From assembly GCA_934047225.1 (NCBI GenBank), contig OW203986.1, forward strand, positions 27,965,221-28,029,220: 64,000 nt of DNA, written 5' to 3'. The stretch comes from Ypsolopha sequella (Eukaryota; Arthropoda; Insecta; Lepidoptera; Ypsolophidae). Positions 21,409 through 32,017 of the stretch are shown in pieces; position 1 is the first letter of the stretch; each line of letters begins with the position of its first letter. Made by a program: the position numbers and the translations under genes. The notes below the pieces were generated by a model, which saw only the letters and a program-made list of their open reading frames with translations, made no database searches and was not told the origin of the DNA.

Positions 21409-22198
21409 ACATACGCAACGAGTCGGTGGCTCCATTCTCTTTATATCTAAAGCAAGCCAATCCTGACAAATATAACAATCGTTGTTTTTTCTTTCAGATA
21501 AATAGCAGTTGCTGAACAAAAACAATTCTCTTCTTCATTCCGAGGTTCTCATGGGATTCATGTAAGTTCACTGAAGTTTACTCTGAGCTGTTCGTTATAC
21601 TGTTCTTACTTTATTACTTGCTGAACTAAATTTGACACAGAGAGTTTATTTTATTTTCATTTTATTTATTACACTTTTTGTACATTTACATTACCTAGTT
21701 AACAACGCATTTTCACATAAAATACAAATATTGTGTACAAAGGCGGCACTTATTGCTAATAGCAATATCTCCCAGGTGACCTTTGGATGGAATGAAAAAG
21801 ATGTAAACGATGTTAACGAAATTGAACATTTTTTTTTTTAAATCCTGAGCCTTTATTCTAACAAAATAAACCGCCTGCTAATTTTAACCAAAATGTAGTA
21901 TTAAAACATAATAATCTAATATATATTTTAAATATCTTGATATAAACTTACTTAAAAAACTGCATAAATATACTGCATATTAAAATAATTGAGTAAATAT
22001 TATTTTAAAGCGTTTTTTTAGCTTTTAATTAAGTCTAACATCTATTTATGTAATTCGTCTGACGACGACTACAAGTTGGTCAAAATATATTTCGATAATA
22101 ATTAATATTTTTTTGTTTATATTTATAATCTATTCAAAATTTAAATAAATATTAATAAATAAATACATACTGTCTGTTTCCAATAATATGGTTTTATC
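21409..22198. other. AT-rich unassigned DNA
   Basis: No gene seen. The sequence is strongly AT-rich from about 21840 to 22190. No repeat boundary recognised. Confidence 0.4.
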
Positions 22199-22702
22199 CA
22201 GGGTTCGAAAGGATGCTTATCCGTGATAATTGTCTTGATACTTATCATGACAATTATGTTGATATAATTATCAATTGATCATAACAAAAATTGCATTAAT
22301 GAAAGTGAACAGTATTCGAACATGTATTTCCGCACTTGCGTATAACCGAACGCACGAATTGTCAACGTGCCGCGCCCGCGCCCCGCTGCCGCCCCGTCGT
22401 GGGGATTACCCGTACCATAAAAATTCAGTTCGGATTTAGAGTGCTTTCGCGCGTTTCTGCAGCGCTACTATAAATAATTTAAAATATAATACTAAAAATT
22501 ATTTTTACTTTAATAAATGTTAATTTGTGTTGTATTTATATTTTTGTTAGAATTGCCCAAACTATAATGCATTTTTTATGAAATAATATAACAAATTAAT
22601 TTCTTACACTAGTGACAATTATCCGATAATGATCCGATAATTTTCGGATATTCAGGGGGTAATTGTCAAGCAGCGTAATTATCTTGATAATTGCGAACCT
22701 TG
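22199..22702. mobile_element. hAT-like MITE
   Basis: Ends are CAGGGTTCGAAAGGAT on the left and the complement of CAAGGTTCGCAATTATC on the right. The flanks GTTTTATC (22191-22198) and GTTTTAGC (22703-22710) agree at 7 of 8 bases, consistent with a hAT duplication. Subterminal GATAATTGTC / GACAATTATC motifs recur at both ends. A GC-rich island (GCCGCGCCCGCGCCCCGCTG) sits at about 22370-22390. Non-coding. Confidence 0.75.
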
Positions 22703-22876
22703 GTTTTAGCACAGATATCAGGAGATCTGTCTTACAGTCTCCACGTTTCCTCCCACTTACACATAGGTATACGGCACACATACTCATATTTCTCTCGCAC
22801 ACTAATAGAACATACCCAAAAAGAGGGCGGCGCACCTGTAGAAACGGACAATACAACACACAACACATCACATCTC

Positions 22877-23472
22877 TATTATAGTGCGCGCCAATCTTTT
22901 AGTCGCCTCTGAAGCTAGCCCCAAGAATCGACGCATTAGCCGTTTTACGGTGTCAGGGGGACGTTACAGGAGCGAGGGCGCGGAGCACACCCGCCTGCGT
23001 GCCGCACCACACCCCCCGCTCGCCGTTCGGCAGGTGTCAACACTATGCGTTAGTGTTAGTGCTACGTCCGTACACTACACACGCGCGCGTTGCATGAAAA
23101 GTACGTTCGTGGAAAAAATTCTATGATTCGTTAAGTTAATCGTTGAATCTGTTTGTGTTGCCTTTATTTGTTGTTTTGTTGATTTAGTTTGTTAAAGTTT
23201 ATTGTTGTTGTTATGCCTCGCGGTCGTTATAGCGTTTTAAGGCGACAATGTAGGAAAATGGTGTTTATATTAATTTGTTTTAATTAAACAGTTAAGATTG
23301 CACTAAAATACTAATATATATTAAATAGGTAGGTACAACAAGTACACCTTCCCACTTATAGTAAACATTTAATAGTCAACCGTTCATATTATTGTTTCCT
23401 TGCCTGTACCTGCGCAAGCTTGCACTCGTAACTCAATCAGAGGCGACTAAAAGATTGGCGCGCACTATAATA
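22877..23472. mobile_element. DNA transposon derivative with 36-bp perfect TIRs
   Basis: The termini TATTATAGTGCGCGCCAATC continuing TTTTAGTCGCCTCTGA (22877-22912) and their exact complement (23437-23472) are identical over 36 bp. The 596-bp element has a GC-rich interior (about 22960-23100, including GCGAGGGCGCGGAGCACACC and ACACGCGCGCGTTGC) followed by an AT-rich half. Frames of 73-91 codons overlap the left end without motifs. TATA next to the TIR prevents a firm call of the target duplication. No transposase is encoded. Superfamily unassigned. Confidence 0.8.
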
Positions 23473-24124
23473 TTGGGTCTCGCATGAGGCCAAATAGGCA
23501 AGCGCTACGCCCCCTTACCGTATCTGTGGATTTTATCAATATCAATACATATAATAAAACCGTAGAACCCGGTGTGTACATTGCAGAAAAGTAATAAAAT
23601 TAGAAAGGGAGAGCCTAAGAAAGAGTAATGGAACACAAATCAGCGATTTTTAGAATTCTTTTCTGTCTGTCTGCCTGTCTGTCTGTCTGTTTGTTTGTTT
23701 GTTCGTTCGCGTACATCTCCGAAACCACTGAACGGATTTGGAAGTGATTTTTTGTAAAAGATAATATAATCTGTCAAGGTTTAATACTTATACACCACAT
23801 AGAAAGGAGCCAATTCATATTTGTTCAGACACGATTTCATTGACTTGTGATTTTTGTAGCTCTAAAATCGTCATGAATTTGGCTTCATTTTATTTGATAA
23901 TATGTTAAGAGTGGTTGCACCAAAATCTAAATTACGATCTGTCAGTAAACAGTCAGATTTCTGTCAAGTGAATCTCTGCTCATGTACCAAATCTAGACTT
24001 AATACTATGTACCTTAAGCTATTACGTTGATAGATAATCATTTGATGATGACGATAATCCACTCTGACTGTTTTCGGTCATGGCGACTACTTCAACTCTC
24101 CAGTCGGTACGCGCTGCGCCCGAA
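23473..24124. other. Unassigned DNA with a CTGT/TTTG microsatellite
   Basis: No gene seen. A short (CTGT)n then (TTTG)n run lies at about 23663-23702, followed by CATCTCCGAAACCACTGAAC, a motif I associate with Helitron-like repeats in moths. Confidence 0.4.
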
Positions 24125-24548
24125 TAGCGTTGCCATCTCTAAACACCAAAAAGGTGGACTTACCCGTTAAAAAAGCCGGACTATTGGGTCCCAAGGCCGA
24201 ACGCTAAGAAAAAAATGATTTTTCATAAAAATATCGAATAAAACACATATTTAAAAGCCGGACTAAAAGTCCTAAGTCCGGATGCTAAAAAATTTGACAA
24301 AAAAAATCGAATAAAAGACCAGTTTTTCAAGAAAGTTTTAATTAGTATCATCATTTAAATATTTTTATGTGAACTTGCGTGTCTTGGTGAGTCAGCCGGT
24401 TTTGTCTCGCTTGTTCGTAAAACTGACTGAACGATAGATATAAAAATCCTAACAAAAGTTGGACGGGCCGCACGCAGTCAAATGTGGCCGTACAAGAGCT
24501 TACAAAGCCTAACACTGTCCGGCTTTATCCGGACGGATGGCAACGCTA
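24125..24548. mobile_element. hAT MITE with perfect 8-bp TSD
   Basis: The 424-bp element has perfect 13-bp ends TAGCGTTGCCATC and GATGGCAACGCTA. It is flanked on both sides by CGCCCGAA (24117-24124 and 24549-24556). A TAG-type end with an 8-bp duplication fits the Ac-like branch of hAT. Inside, AAAGCCGGACTATTGGGTCC and AAAGCCGGACTAAAAGTCC are imperfect repeats. No open frame of note. Confidence 0.9.
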
Positions 24549-24692
24549 CGCCCGAAGATGGGTATTTAAGCATTTGATATTGTCTGCACTAAATATAATT
24601 GGGAATTTATTTATTTGGTCTACCAACATATGAGACACTTTACAACATACAGTTTAACTAGCGTACAGGAGGAATAGAGTGTAACTCCAATT

Positions 24693-24874
24693 ACAACTCA
24701 AATTATACCAAGTGGAAAAAAAACGTATAAAATTTCGTCATATTGACTTTATCTATTTATTTGTGAAAAGATAATAACACCACAAAAACCACGAGGCTTT
24801 GTCCATGGTTCTGTTTATAACATATTTATGTCTTTATTATTCTAACAAACAGAAAAATTATTAAAAGATTTTAT
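24693..24874 (+). repeat. Direct repeat D, copy 1
   Basis: It matches 26068-26283 in the same orientation. Shared landmarks are AAATTATACCAAGTGGAAAA, TGTGAAAAGATAATAA, CACAAAAACCACGA, CTTTGTCCATGGTT and AACAGAAAAATTATTAA. The second copy has extra bases within the first 60 bp. A shorter relative (GATCACAAAAACCCTGCAGG) lies near 14117. Confidence 0.75.
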
Positions 24875-25312
24875 CATTCATTACACACAAATCAAAGAGT
24901 TCACAAAGTATCTTACAAAAGTTCACCCATCGATTTGGCCGTGGACAACTCATCGCGCGGCTACAAAGAATCCGCCCAAGCGTGAAGAAATAATTTCTCG
25001 ACCAATCAAACATTTCAGTACGTCCTCGAAAGCGAGCCACAATTACACGATGCGTGTCGCGGCGGGGGCGGTATCTACGAGTAAAATATCTGATTCGGTG
25101 AAAAGGGTCTCTCCCTCACCCTCGGACTTTGAAGTGACGCGGCGTACAGTACTATCGCGGTGTAGAGGACGGAGATGTGAGTAACGCACACTATCGCTCT
25201 ATCGCTACGTCAAGAAGTGTTCTTTGAGGCCGCGTGATTTTGAACAGCTTTTGTTACAAAATCAATGTAATTCATAGGTATATTATCATTTTAAACATTT
25301 ATTCATTACTTT
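24875..25312. other. Unassigned, locally GC-richer DNA
   Basis: Between the two direct repeats, 24930-25250 is less AT-rich than its surroundings (for example GTGTCGCGGCGGGGGCGGTA). I found no convincing open frame, splice structure or RNA gene. It may be single-copy sequence. Confidence 0.4.
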
Positions 25313-25815
25313 TAGGGTTCCGTACCTCAAAATGGAAAAATGGAACCTTTAAATTTCTGTTTGTCTGTCTGTCAAGACCCTATTGCTCGGGCCCCGTATG
25401 AGATATCAAGTTGAAACTGATACCTCCTACATAAATCTACGGCCCCATGGTGCTGTAAAAAAATCAGGTTTCTAACTTGATGAGAAAAAAAGTTATTGCA
25501 CTTTACATAATCAATTTCATACAAATTTTCGACACTCGCAAGCGAATCAAAACCTATAGGGCATAGTTTCAGTTGACTTAGAAATTTGAAATTTCTTTAA
25601 CAGTTAGGTATCTTAGCACACACAGGAAAAAATCTGAAAATTATAAATATTTAATTATTTAGGAAGTAATAAATGACCCACTTAATTAGACCCTTTGGAT
25701 ACATAAAGTTTAACAGATCGTAAGTGTCAATTAAGTTGGTCCTTTATAACTGCAAGTGGAAATATTACCATAATGTTTTTCGGGTTCCGTACCCATATTG
25801 TGCATTTGGCCGGTT
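25313..25815 (+). mobile_element. GGTTCCGTACC-type element, long form
   Basis: It starts TAGGGTTCCGTACCTCAAAA, has a TGTCTGTCTGTCAAG run, CTCGGGCCCCGTATGAGATA, CCCCATGGTGCTGTAAAAAA, and ends CCGTACCCATATTGTGCATT then TGGCCGGTTT. The 5' motif and the TTGGCCGGTTT end are those of the shorter family, but the middle is different and is shared with 53889-54080 and 61045-61290. It may be a composite of two repeats. Confidence 0.6.
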
Positions 25816-26067
25816 TCTTTTAATATTCTGACAAATTATTATTTTTCAGGTTTTCTGACGGAGGACCAAAATTCCTGACATACGTATCAAAAAAAAATTC
25901 TGTACTCTGGTTACCTTAATCGTAAACCGTAGAAAAAAATAAAAGTTGCCTCTCTATGACAGATAAAAATTTAGCAAACTTAACGCTTGACGCTATGAAA
26001 TTATTTTCTTTCCAAAAGTCCTGAAACGAAAAGAGTATAGTTATTTCGCATTTGGGACACTTATTTA

Positions 26068-26283
26068 CAAATTATACCAAGTGAAAAAAAAACGTATTTA
26101 ATGTATAAAAACGTATAAAATATTGTAATATTGACTTTATTTATTTATTTATTTGTGAAAAGATAATAAGATCACAAAAACCACGAAGCTTTGTCCATGG
26201 TTTTGTTTATAATATACATATTTATATCTTTATTCTATTAATACTAGGTTCTAAAAAACAGAAAAATTATTAACAGATTTTAC
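26068..26283 (+). repeat. Direct repeat D, copy 2
   Basis: This is the partner of 24693-24874 about 1.4 kb upstream. The AACGTATTTAATGTATAAAAACGTATAAAA region holds a local duplication not in the first copy. Neither copy starts TG and ends CA, and there is no primer-binding site between them, so an LTR reading is not supported. Confidence 0.75.
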
Positions 26284-27787
26284 CTATAGATAACATATGA
26301 TAATAATAGTAACATTGAAACTCTGGATATTAGAGCTCCGGCATACATATTTTTTTTCAATTCTTTGTAGCTTTTTGTCTGCCCTAAGAAGAATAGCTGA
26401 GCCGATTCCGTTGTATTTAGTTGTCTCGAAGATTTTATTGAACATTGATACATTCACCTCCAAAACACTCGAAGTATACTTACTGTGTAACATAACAATG
26501 CATAAATGTAAGTATTATTTATTATGAAAGGATAAGTGCACCGAGTTCTGGCGCTGACTTGGAATATCTTATAATTTTTAAAATAATACATTGAATTTAG
26601 GTAACATCCTTCATTAACTTTGTTATCTTTTCTCAATATTATATGACTAAATATTAAATTAATATAACTTAAATATTAGTGATTTAGTATTAAATATTAA
26701 TAATTCCGTATTAAATTAATTGTCACAAATGTTAAAGAAACTTGCAGCATTGCGTTTCTTACGATAGATACTTTACTTTGGTAAGCGATGAATCGATGCA
26801 CGAAGGTCTACGCAGTACCAACACTGTGAATTACTGAATGTGGTGGCCCACCCTTCAGCCACAGAGCTGGACAATTTTCTTCATTATTACCGCCCTTCTC
26901 TGCCAGGTCCCAGACACCTTTTAAGAGGCGCTATTTTTGTCAAAATTGCCGTGAAAAGTCCCTTTTTCCGCTGCTCGCTTTTGTATTATGCAGGGCGATG
27001 GAGATGAATATAATATTGCCTGTACTCGGCCATTTATCAGCCTATTCTTTTGAAAACCTCGAGAGTTTCTTTGTCTAACGTGAAGCCACCTTTCTTCCCC
27101 TCGGTTTCCTTTAGTCCACTCCTGTGATTTATTGCCTGTCTTCCAGCGAACATGTGATTCCCGATATTGTCTACTGTGTATTTTCCCTGGAAACTGACAG
27201 CTGTTTTTATTTCATCCACTCGGATCGCCGTTGCTCGCGTAAATAATGTTTCCGCCAATGGATTTGATATTTATGAGGGTTCCCCTATACCCATTTTATT
27301 CGTATTTGTTTTATGTTGCTAAATGTGTGTTTTTGCCACTTCGCAATATCGTTTTTCATTGTCAAAGGATGTGAATTTTGTTTCCTTTATTCGCTTTTAT
27401 TCCCGCGTTGCATGAAATTGAAAAATAGCAGCGCGTCGTCATTCTCGGTGAAGACCAATTTGTCTCCACACAGCGCAATATTCTAGGAAATGTTTCTCTG
27501 ATAAGATGTCAACCTTTCTTCTCGGAAACATCTCCGTCATTACTCAATGAATCAATATTCCATTGATTGAATGAAGTTATATTAAGGTTGTGTTGTGTGT
27601 GAGTCACGCCCTCCCCTGCCCTCCCTCCTGACCGTGTCGCGACATGACAGTAGACAGGTGACTAATGCCGGCACTACTCCATTCATATTTGATGCCGCCA
27701 ACCCCTCGTAAAGATAATTTTCATAATCGAAACGTGAAGGTGGAAATGGAACGGCGGCAAAAGAGGACTTTTTATCTTTTGCATGAC
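26284..27787. other. Unassigned DNA
   Basis: No gene recognised. Frames at 26297-26527 and 27037-27258 (minus, MAETLFTRATAIRVDEIKTA...) have no motif I know. The second has a balanced composition and could be a decayed exon, but nothing else supports it. Confidence 0.35.
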
Positions 27788-27836
27788 GATGACGTAGGTA
27801 TTTTAGTCCTTTTAAAGCTGGGACGTAGTCACAGAG

Positions 27837-27837
<1 letters not shown>

Positions 27838-27889
<52 letters not shown>

Positions 27890-28340
27890 CATCCGACCGA
27901 GTTCGGTCACGGCGACTGTTGCGGCTGTGGAGAGCGTCGGTCATGTGCCCTCATGTGACTTATGTAGCTTATCTTGTTTGTGAAAGTGCGGTTACACAGG
28001 CTACATGTAAGTTTTCCATTGTAGTAGGTGTAGTGTATGGCAGCTGGTGGTCTACATCGGAGTTCATCACGTCTGGCGTCAAGAGTAGCTCTTTGTTTAG
28101 CCTCAAACTCGAAGATGTTAGTGTTGACTGTATGCCGCCACACAGCTCGATCCTCAGCCTGGTACTCCCATATCAAATGTTCTATATTGCAACTTTTCAT
28201 GTGGCGTTTCTGCACGTCCTTAAACCTAAGGAACTGCCCGCCTTGTTTGCGTTTTCCACTGCGAAGCTCGCAATATAAGATGCGTTTCGCCATTCTCTCT
28301 TCTGGCATACGTCGCACGTGGCCACACCAGCGCAGAGTAA
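27838..28340 (-). mobile_element. 5'-truncated LINE with (CAT)n tail and 10-bp TSD
   Basis: The insertion is flanked by GTCACAGAGT at 27828-27837 and 28341-28350. On the minus strand it starts mid-gene at the sequence encoding [16 protein letters not shown], runs through a coding end, and finishes in a (CAT)n microsatellite (27838-27889 as GATGATG on the plus strand). Truncated 5' end, target duplication and simple-repeat tail are the marks of target-primed reverse transcription. Confidence 0.85.
27904..28340 (-). pseudogene. LINE ORF, C-terminal end with a C2H2 zinc finger
   Basis: The frame is open from the truncation point to a stop just before the microsatellite. It reads [36 protein letters not shown] and KRHMKSCNI, then [29 protein letters not shown] and last a zinc finger [20 protein letters not shown] followed by RAH. 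The GHVxRM and WRxxV region is the usual tail of a LINE reverse transcriptase, and a terminal C2H2 finger (C-x2-C-x12-H-x3-H) after it occurs in some animal LINE families. The frame has no internal stop, so the copy is relatively young. Confidence 0.8.
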
Positions 28341-28668
28341 GTCACAGAGTAAGAAATCTATGACTACGTCCCAGCTTTATGACTACGTCATCTTCATGTA
28401 AGAAATCTTTATGAGTAATTGAGCCGGTCCAGCCATGTTCTTGTTATGCCGACTATTACCGGCACTTCGGTATCAAGATTTTTTTTGGACAAAATTTGTT
28501 TCTTTATGTCCTTTAGGAATATTATTATATACCTTCATAGCCATAGGGTAGCAGCTCTTTTGAAACAAAGAAGATTTAAAAAAAAACATAAACAAAGCGT
28601 CAATACTGTGTACATACTCGTACACAACGGGCGCACTTTTAAACGATGGGTTTCAAAATGTCGTCAAA

Positions 28669-28812
28669 TTAACTACAGGTGTACCAACTTATCTGTAGAA
28701 TGAAAATGGTGGAACTAGCATATCTGATTGGATAATATTGAATATAATAGCCAATGACAGACCCGGGAAAAGCTAGTTCATTCTACAGATAAGATGGTGG
28801 CACTGTAGTTTG
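28669..28812. mobile_element. Foldback MITE
   Basis: AACTACAGGTGTACCAACTT then ATCTGTAGAATGAA on the left is paired with TTCATTCTACAGATAAGATG then GTGGCACTGTAGTTT on the right, and inner GGAACTAGC with GCTAGTTC. Total 144 bp. Non-coding. Confidence 0.75.
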
Positions 28813-29231
28813 TACAAAGGAATTGGATGCATGTCAGTTGTGTGGAGGGAGAGGTAGTGCAAGTTACCGAACTAGGCCGGCAAAAAGGTTGCTGGTCGCT
28901 TATTCAACCTTTTTATTTCAAATTCTCTTGTGTGCCAAAAGAACTGAAAAGGTTTTTACTAAGTTCAGTACTTGGAAAACCTGCTTTCACCTTAAAACGT
29001 AGGCTAATATTTCTACGAGTAATGGATGACCAAAACGCAAAAGCATTCCCTAAAATGTCTTCCTTGCGTATTTTAAGGAACAATCTAAGCACTAGCTACA
29101 ATTTGGCCTATTCTATAAAAGAAAAGGTGTCTTTCTTTTGTACAATATTTTTTTGTAACAAATTTTATCAGCGTTCTCTAAACATTCATTAAATGATTTG
29201 TATAGCTATAGAAATGAACACTCTTATTTTT
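28813..29231. other. Unassigned DNA with one unrecognised frame
   Basis: A 121-codon plus-strand frame at 28827-29192 (MHVSCVEGEVVQVTELGRQK...) is the longest non-repeat frame in this part. I do not recognise it and see no splice or promoter context, so I do not call a gene. Confidence 0.3.
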
Positions 29232-29232
29232 A

Positions 29233-30000
29233 AGGTTCCGTAGTACCTAAAATGTACAAAAGGAACCTTTACGGTGAGACTTCGTTGTCCGTCCGTCCGT
29301 CCGTATGTTACAGACTCATAACTTTAGCACTGTTAAAGATAAAGACATCAAATTTGGCACAAAAATAGCATTAATTTGCTCACATATCATGGTGTGAAAG
29401 AAATATGAAAAATTTTAAATTGCTCAAAATATTTCCAAACCAAAACGGAAAAAAAAAATTATCCTAAAAATACAAAAGGGGTATCAAATTGTAGATATTA
29501 AAAAGTTAATTTTAAAAATATATACTTTAACGATATTTACTGGCACTGGTTTCGAGAAATCTAAAAAAACACGAAAATATGTATGTCTCCCTCCTTATCT
29601 CCGAAACTGGTAGACCGAAAAATATGAAAAAAATTCGATTATAGATCATTACTGGCCAATTACAGGAAAACTATAGCGATTAAAAAAAAGTTGAGCACAA
29701 ATGAGAAATATAAAAAACGAAGAATATTTTATAAAAATACAATATGGTATCAAATTGTAGGTATTAAAAAGCTGTTTCTAAAAATATATAGCTTGACTAT
29801 ATTTAATTGTAGTTATTTCGAGAAATCCTTGAAAAGCCATAAAAACTGGTGGACTGAAAAATATGAAAAAAATCATGGTAATATGTGTTTACGTAAACAT
29901 TACAGGAAAAATAAAGCGGTTGAGAAATTCACGTAAAAAAATTACAAAATTAAATTTATCATCCACAATACGGTACGCGAGTCTGACTCGTACTTGGCTG
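29233..30000 (+). mobile_element. GGTTCCGTA-type element, long variant
   Basis: It starts AAGGTTCCGTAGTACCTAAA, has the GTCCGTCCGTCCGTCCGTAT run, and ends ATACGGTACGCGAGTCTGAC then TCGTACTTGGCTGG before a T-run. The middle contains two related blocks (GTATCAAATTGTAGATATTA at 29480 and GGTATCAAATTGTAGGTATT at 29745), so part is duplicated. Several short open frames inside are AT-rich and not credible genes. Confidence 0.6.
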
Positions 30001-30026
30001 GTTTTTTTGTGCTTGTATCATAAAAA

Positions 30027-30029
<3 letters not shown>

Positions 30030-30061
<32 letters not shown>
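30030..30061. repeat. (TA)n microsatellite
   Basis: An uninterrupted TA dinucleotide run of about 32 bp lies just after the preceding element. Confidence 0.9.
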
Positions 30062-30066
<5 letters not shown>

Positions 30067-30980
30067 AGCTTATACTTGTCCAGCAAAAGCTCATAGCAAT
30101 GTTGTACCTATTAGATACTTTTAATTTTATTTGTCAGTGACTGGGTGACAGTGGCGACAGACAGGCTAACGTACAATTTTCAGCAGCATTATTCCGCACC
30201 GGATGGACAGTAATTCAATTTGGATCAGTAGTCTACTAGTTACTGGCAATTGTTTTAAACTCGCTTTTGTCTGTGAGTTCGTACGTTATTGACTTATACG
30301 GTATCTACATACATTGTAGATAGGCATTTTTACTGGTTTGTACCTGTATAGAAGTTCTTTTTACTTTAGAGCGATGATAGGAGTAAGGAAGTATAGTTAT
30401 CGTGAAAAAGATTTAGCTGTCTATTGATTATAAAGTACGATTTAACACTACGTCGAATTATAAATATTTTGCATATTTATGACGTCATTCAAAATCCTTT
30501 AATTTTCAGATATCATTTCAGATAAACATTTTTAGGAGATACGGGGCTCCGTTTTTAGTTTTTATATGTTCACGAATTTTCGACAGTTTATAGTGACTAT
30601 GTTATTTTTCACCTCACAAGCTCGGAAAGGCTCTGTTTATCATTCGAAATCTGGGTGGAAAAGCGCACTTTATCCGCTAGCGTGGAAAGTGTTTTTAAAA
30701 TTCGAGTATATTTATTCAATAAAGGTTTCGTACTATAATGTTACATATATATAGAACCTCATTGGTTTCGTAATAGTTTATATTCTCTGCAGCCAGTCTA
30801 CTGAAATGCAAATACTTATTTCATGTCATGCGCAAGCCTCATTTAAAAAATAATCGCACTGGCCAGCAAGAAAATTTTATAAAAAACAAAATCTTTAAAA
30901 TTTCCTTCTCTTTATTCAATTCACTTTCCTTCCATTATTTTGGTTTGTTTAATTGATAAAATCGAAAGAAATCATAAAAT
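30062..30980. other. Unassigned DNA upstream of a coding fragment
   Basis: No gene seen. The last 80 bp lead into the ATG at 30981 and would be its 5' untranslated region if the fragment was once a gene. Confidence 0.35.
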
Positions 30981-31151
30981 ATGAGCGAGGCTAGCAGCGA
31001 CGAAGATATAAATTTAACACCTGCAGAATTAGTGCAAGCGGTACATAATGCAGAGTTGAGTTTTCTTCCGGAAAAATCGCGCGATAAATACATAAAAGCG
31101 TACGATATATATTTTCTTGCACCTAACATTTTCCTCGCTTTAGTGGGGTGA
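30981..31151 (+). pseudogene. N-terminal fragment, tyrosine-recombinase-type protein (possible)
   Basis: The frame from the ATG reads MSEASSDEDINLTPAELVQA, VHNAELSFLPEKSRDKYIKA, YDIYF and then departs into unrelated sequence, stopping at 31149. An acidic start followed by a LxPEKSRxKYxKAYxxF motif is typical, from memory, of insect proteins related to Crypton-like tyrosine recombinases, where it begins the SAM-like DNA-binding domain. The match stops at about 31113, where an inverted-repeat element appears to begin. The catalytic domain is absent. It may be a first exon, or a gene piece cut off by insertion. Confidence 0.45.
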
Positions 31152-31337
31152 AAAGTTGTGTGTTTCGCTCGGCAGCAAAGTTATTTAGCGTCTCGTACCT
31201 TTGAAACCCTCGCTACGCTCAGGATTCTATATTTGAACCACTCGCTTCGGTTGGTTCAATCCTAGAATCCTTCGCTTGCTCAGCTCAGGTTTCAATACAA
31301 GGTACCCGCGCCAAAAATTAACTTTCCAGCCTTGCAT
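31141..31337. repeat. Inverted-repeat element following the coding fragment
   Basis: The block pairs GGTGAAAAGTTG with AATTAACTTTCCAGCC and CGTACCTTTGAAACC with GGTTTCAATACAAGGTAC. GAACCACTCGCTTCGGTTGG sits at the centre. The phrase CCTCGCTACGCTCAGGATTCT recurs in altered form at 39127-39150 and 51282-51300, so this is a dispersed family. Confidence 0.55.
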
Positions 31338-31447
31338 AACAAATAACTATTAAAATCTTATCTTGTTTATTACTGTTTATTTTAGTTACACACTTTTGTT
31401 TTCTCGCTTTTGCCCCATTAAAAAAAGTTATGCGTTCATAAATATAA

Positions 31448-31698
31448 CGGCCAAGTGCGAGTTGGACTCGCAAACGAAGGGTTCCGTACCATTATCTATA
31501 AAAACGGCAAAAAACGTGTATGTTGTATGGGAGCCCCCTTAAATATTTATTTTATTCTGTTTTTTAGTATTTGTTGTTATAGAGGCAACAGAAATACAAT
31601 CTGTGAAAATTTCAACTGTCTAACTATTACGGTTCATGAGATACAGCCAGACGGACAGCGGAATCTTAGTAATAGGGTCCCGTTGGGTACGGAACCCC
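31448..31698 (-). mobile_element. GGTTCCGTACC element, standard form, minus
   Basis: On the plus strand it runs CGGCCAAGTGCGAGTTGGAC ... GGGTTCCGTACCATTATCTA ... GGGAGCCCCCTTAAATATTT ... CAACTGTCTAACTATTACGG ... CCCGTTGGGTACGGAACCCC. This is the reverse of 46854-47210 and 62989-63261. The 93-codon frame inside is not a gene. Confidence 0.85.
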
Positions 31699-32017
31699 AA
31701 AAATATGACAATGGAATCAATTGTTTCCATCCTTGACTACAATGACTAGGGGTTAATGAAGCCCTAAAAATAGTCAGGTGAACGCTCAAAAATATGCTCC
31801 ATGCTTCTGTTAGAAATCTAATATCCAAGACACTACAGTCGGAATAAAATGCCGTGTCAATAATATTCCAAGATGGCGGACTCAGTTTCCAGTCGAGAGT
31901 CACTTCGCCTCACTAATGCACTGCAAAAAGGAAATGAAATGGAGATGCAGTTGCAAGATCAGTCAGGCTACTCGATATTCTGAGAATTAGCTGTTCCATG
32001 ATAGAGAATTATGTGTA

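Larger units (their letters stand above)
27788..28392. repeat. Palindrome interrupted by a LINE insertion
   Basis: The arm AAAGCTGGGACGTAGTCA (27814-27831) is complemented exactly at 28361-28378, and an outer pair GATGACGTAG (27788-27797) is complemented at 28383-28392. Without the 503 bp between the two GTCACAGAGT duplications, the arms would sit 16 bp apart, giving an ordinary MITE-like hairpin. Confidence 0.8.

Noticed and set aside
24693..26283. LTR retrotransposon with 180-215 bp LTRs
   Set aside because: The repeats do not have TG...CA ends, there is no primer-binding site or polypurine tract that I can see, and no gag or pol between them.
27582..27944. Minus-strand frame with a polyserine run and plus-strand frame with polymethionine
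   Set aside because: Both come from reading the (GATGAT)n LINE tail; the rest is flanking sequence out of the real LINE frame.
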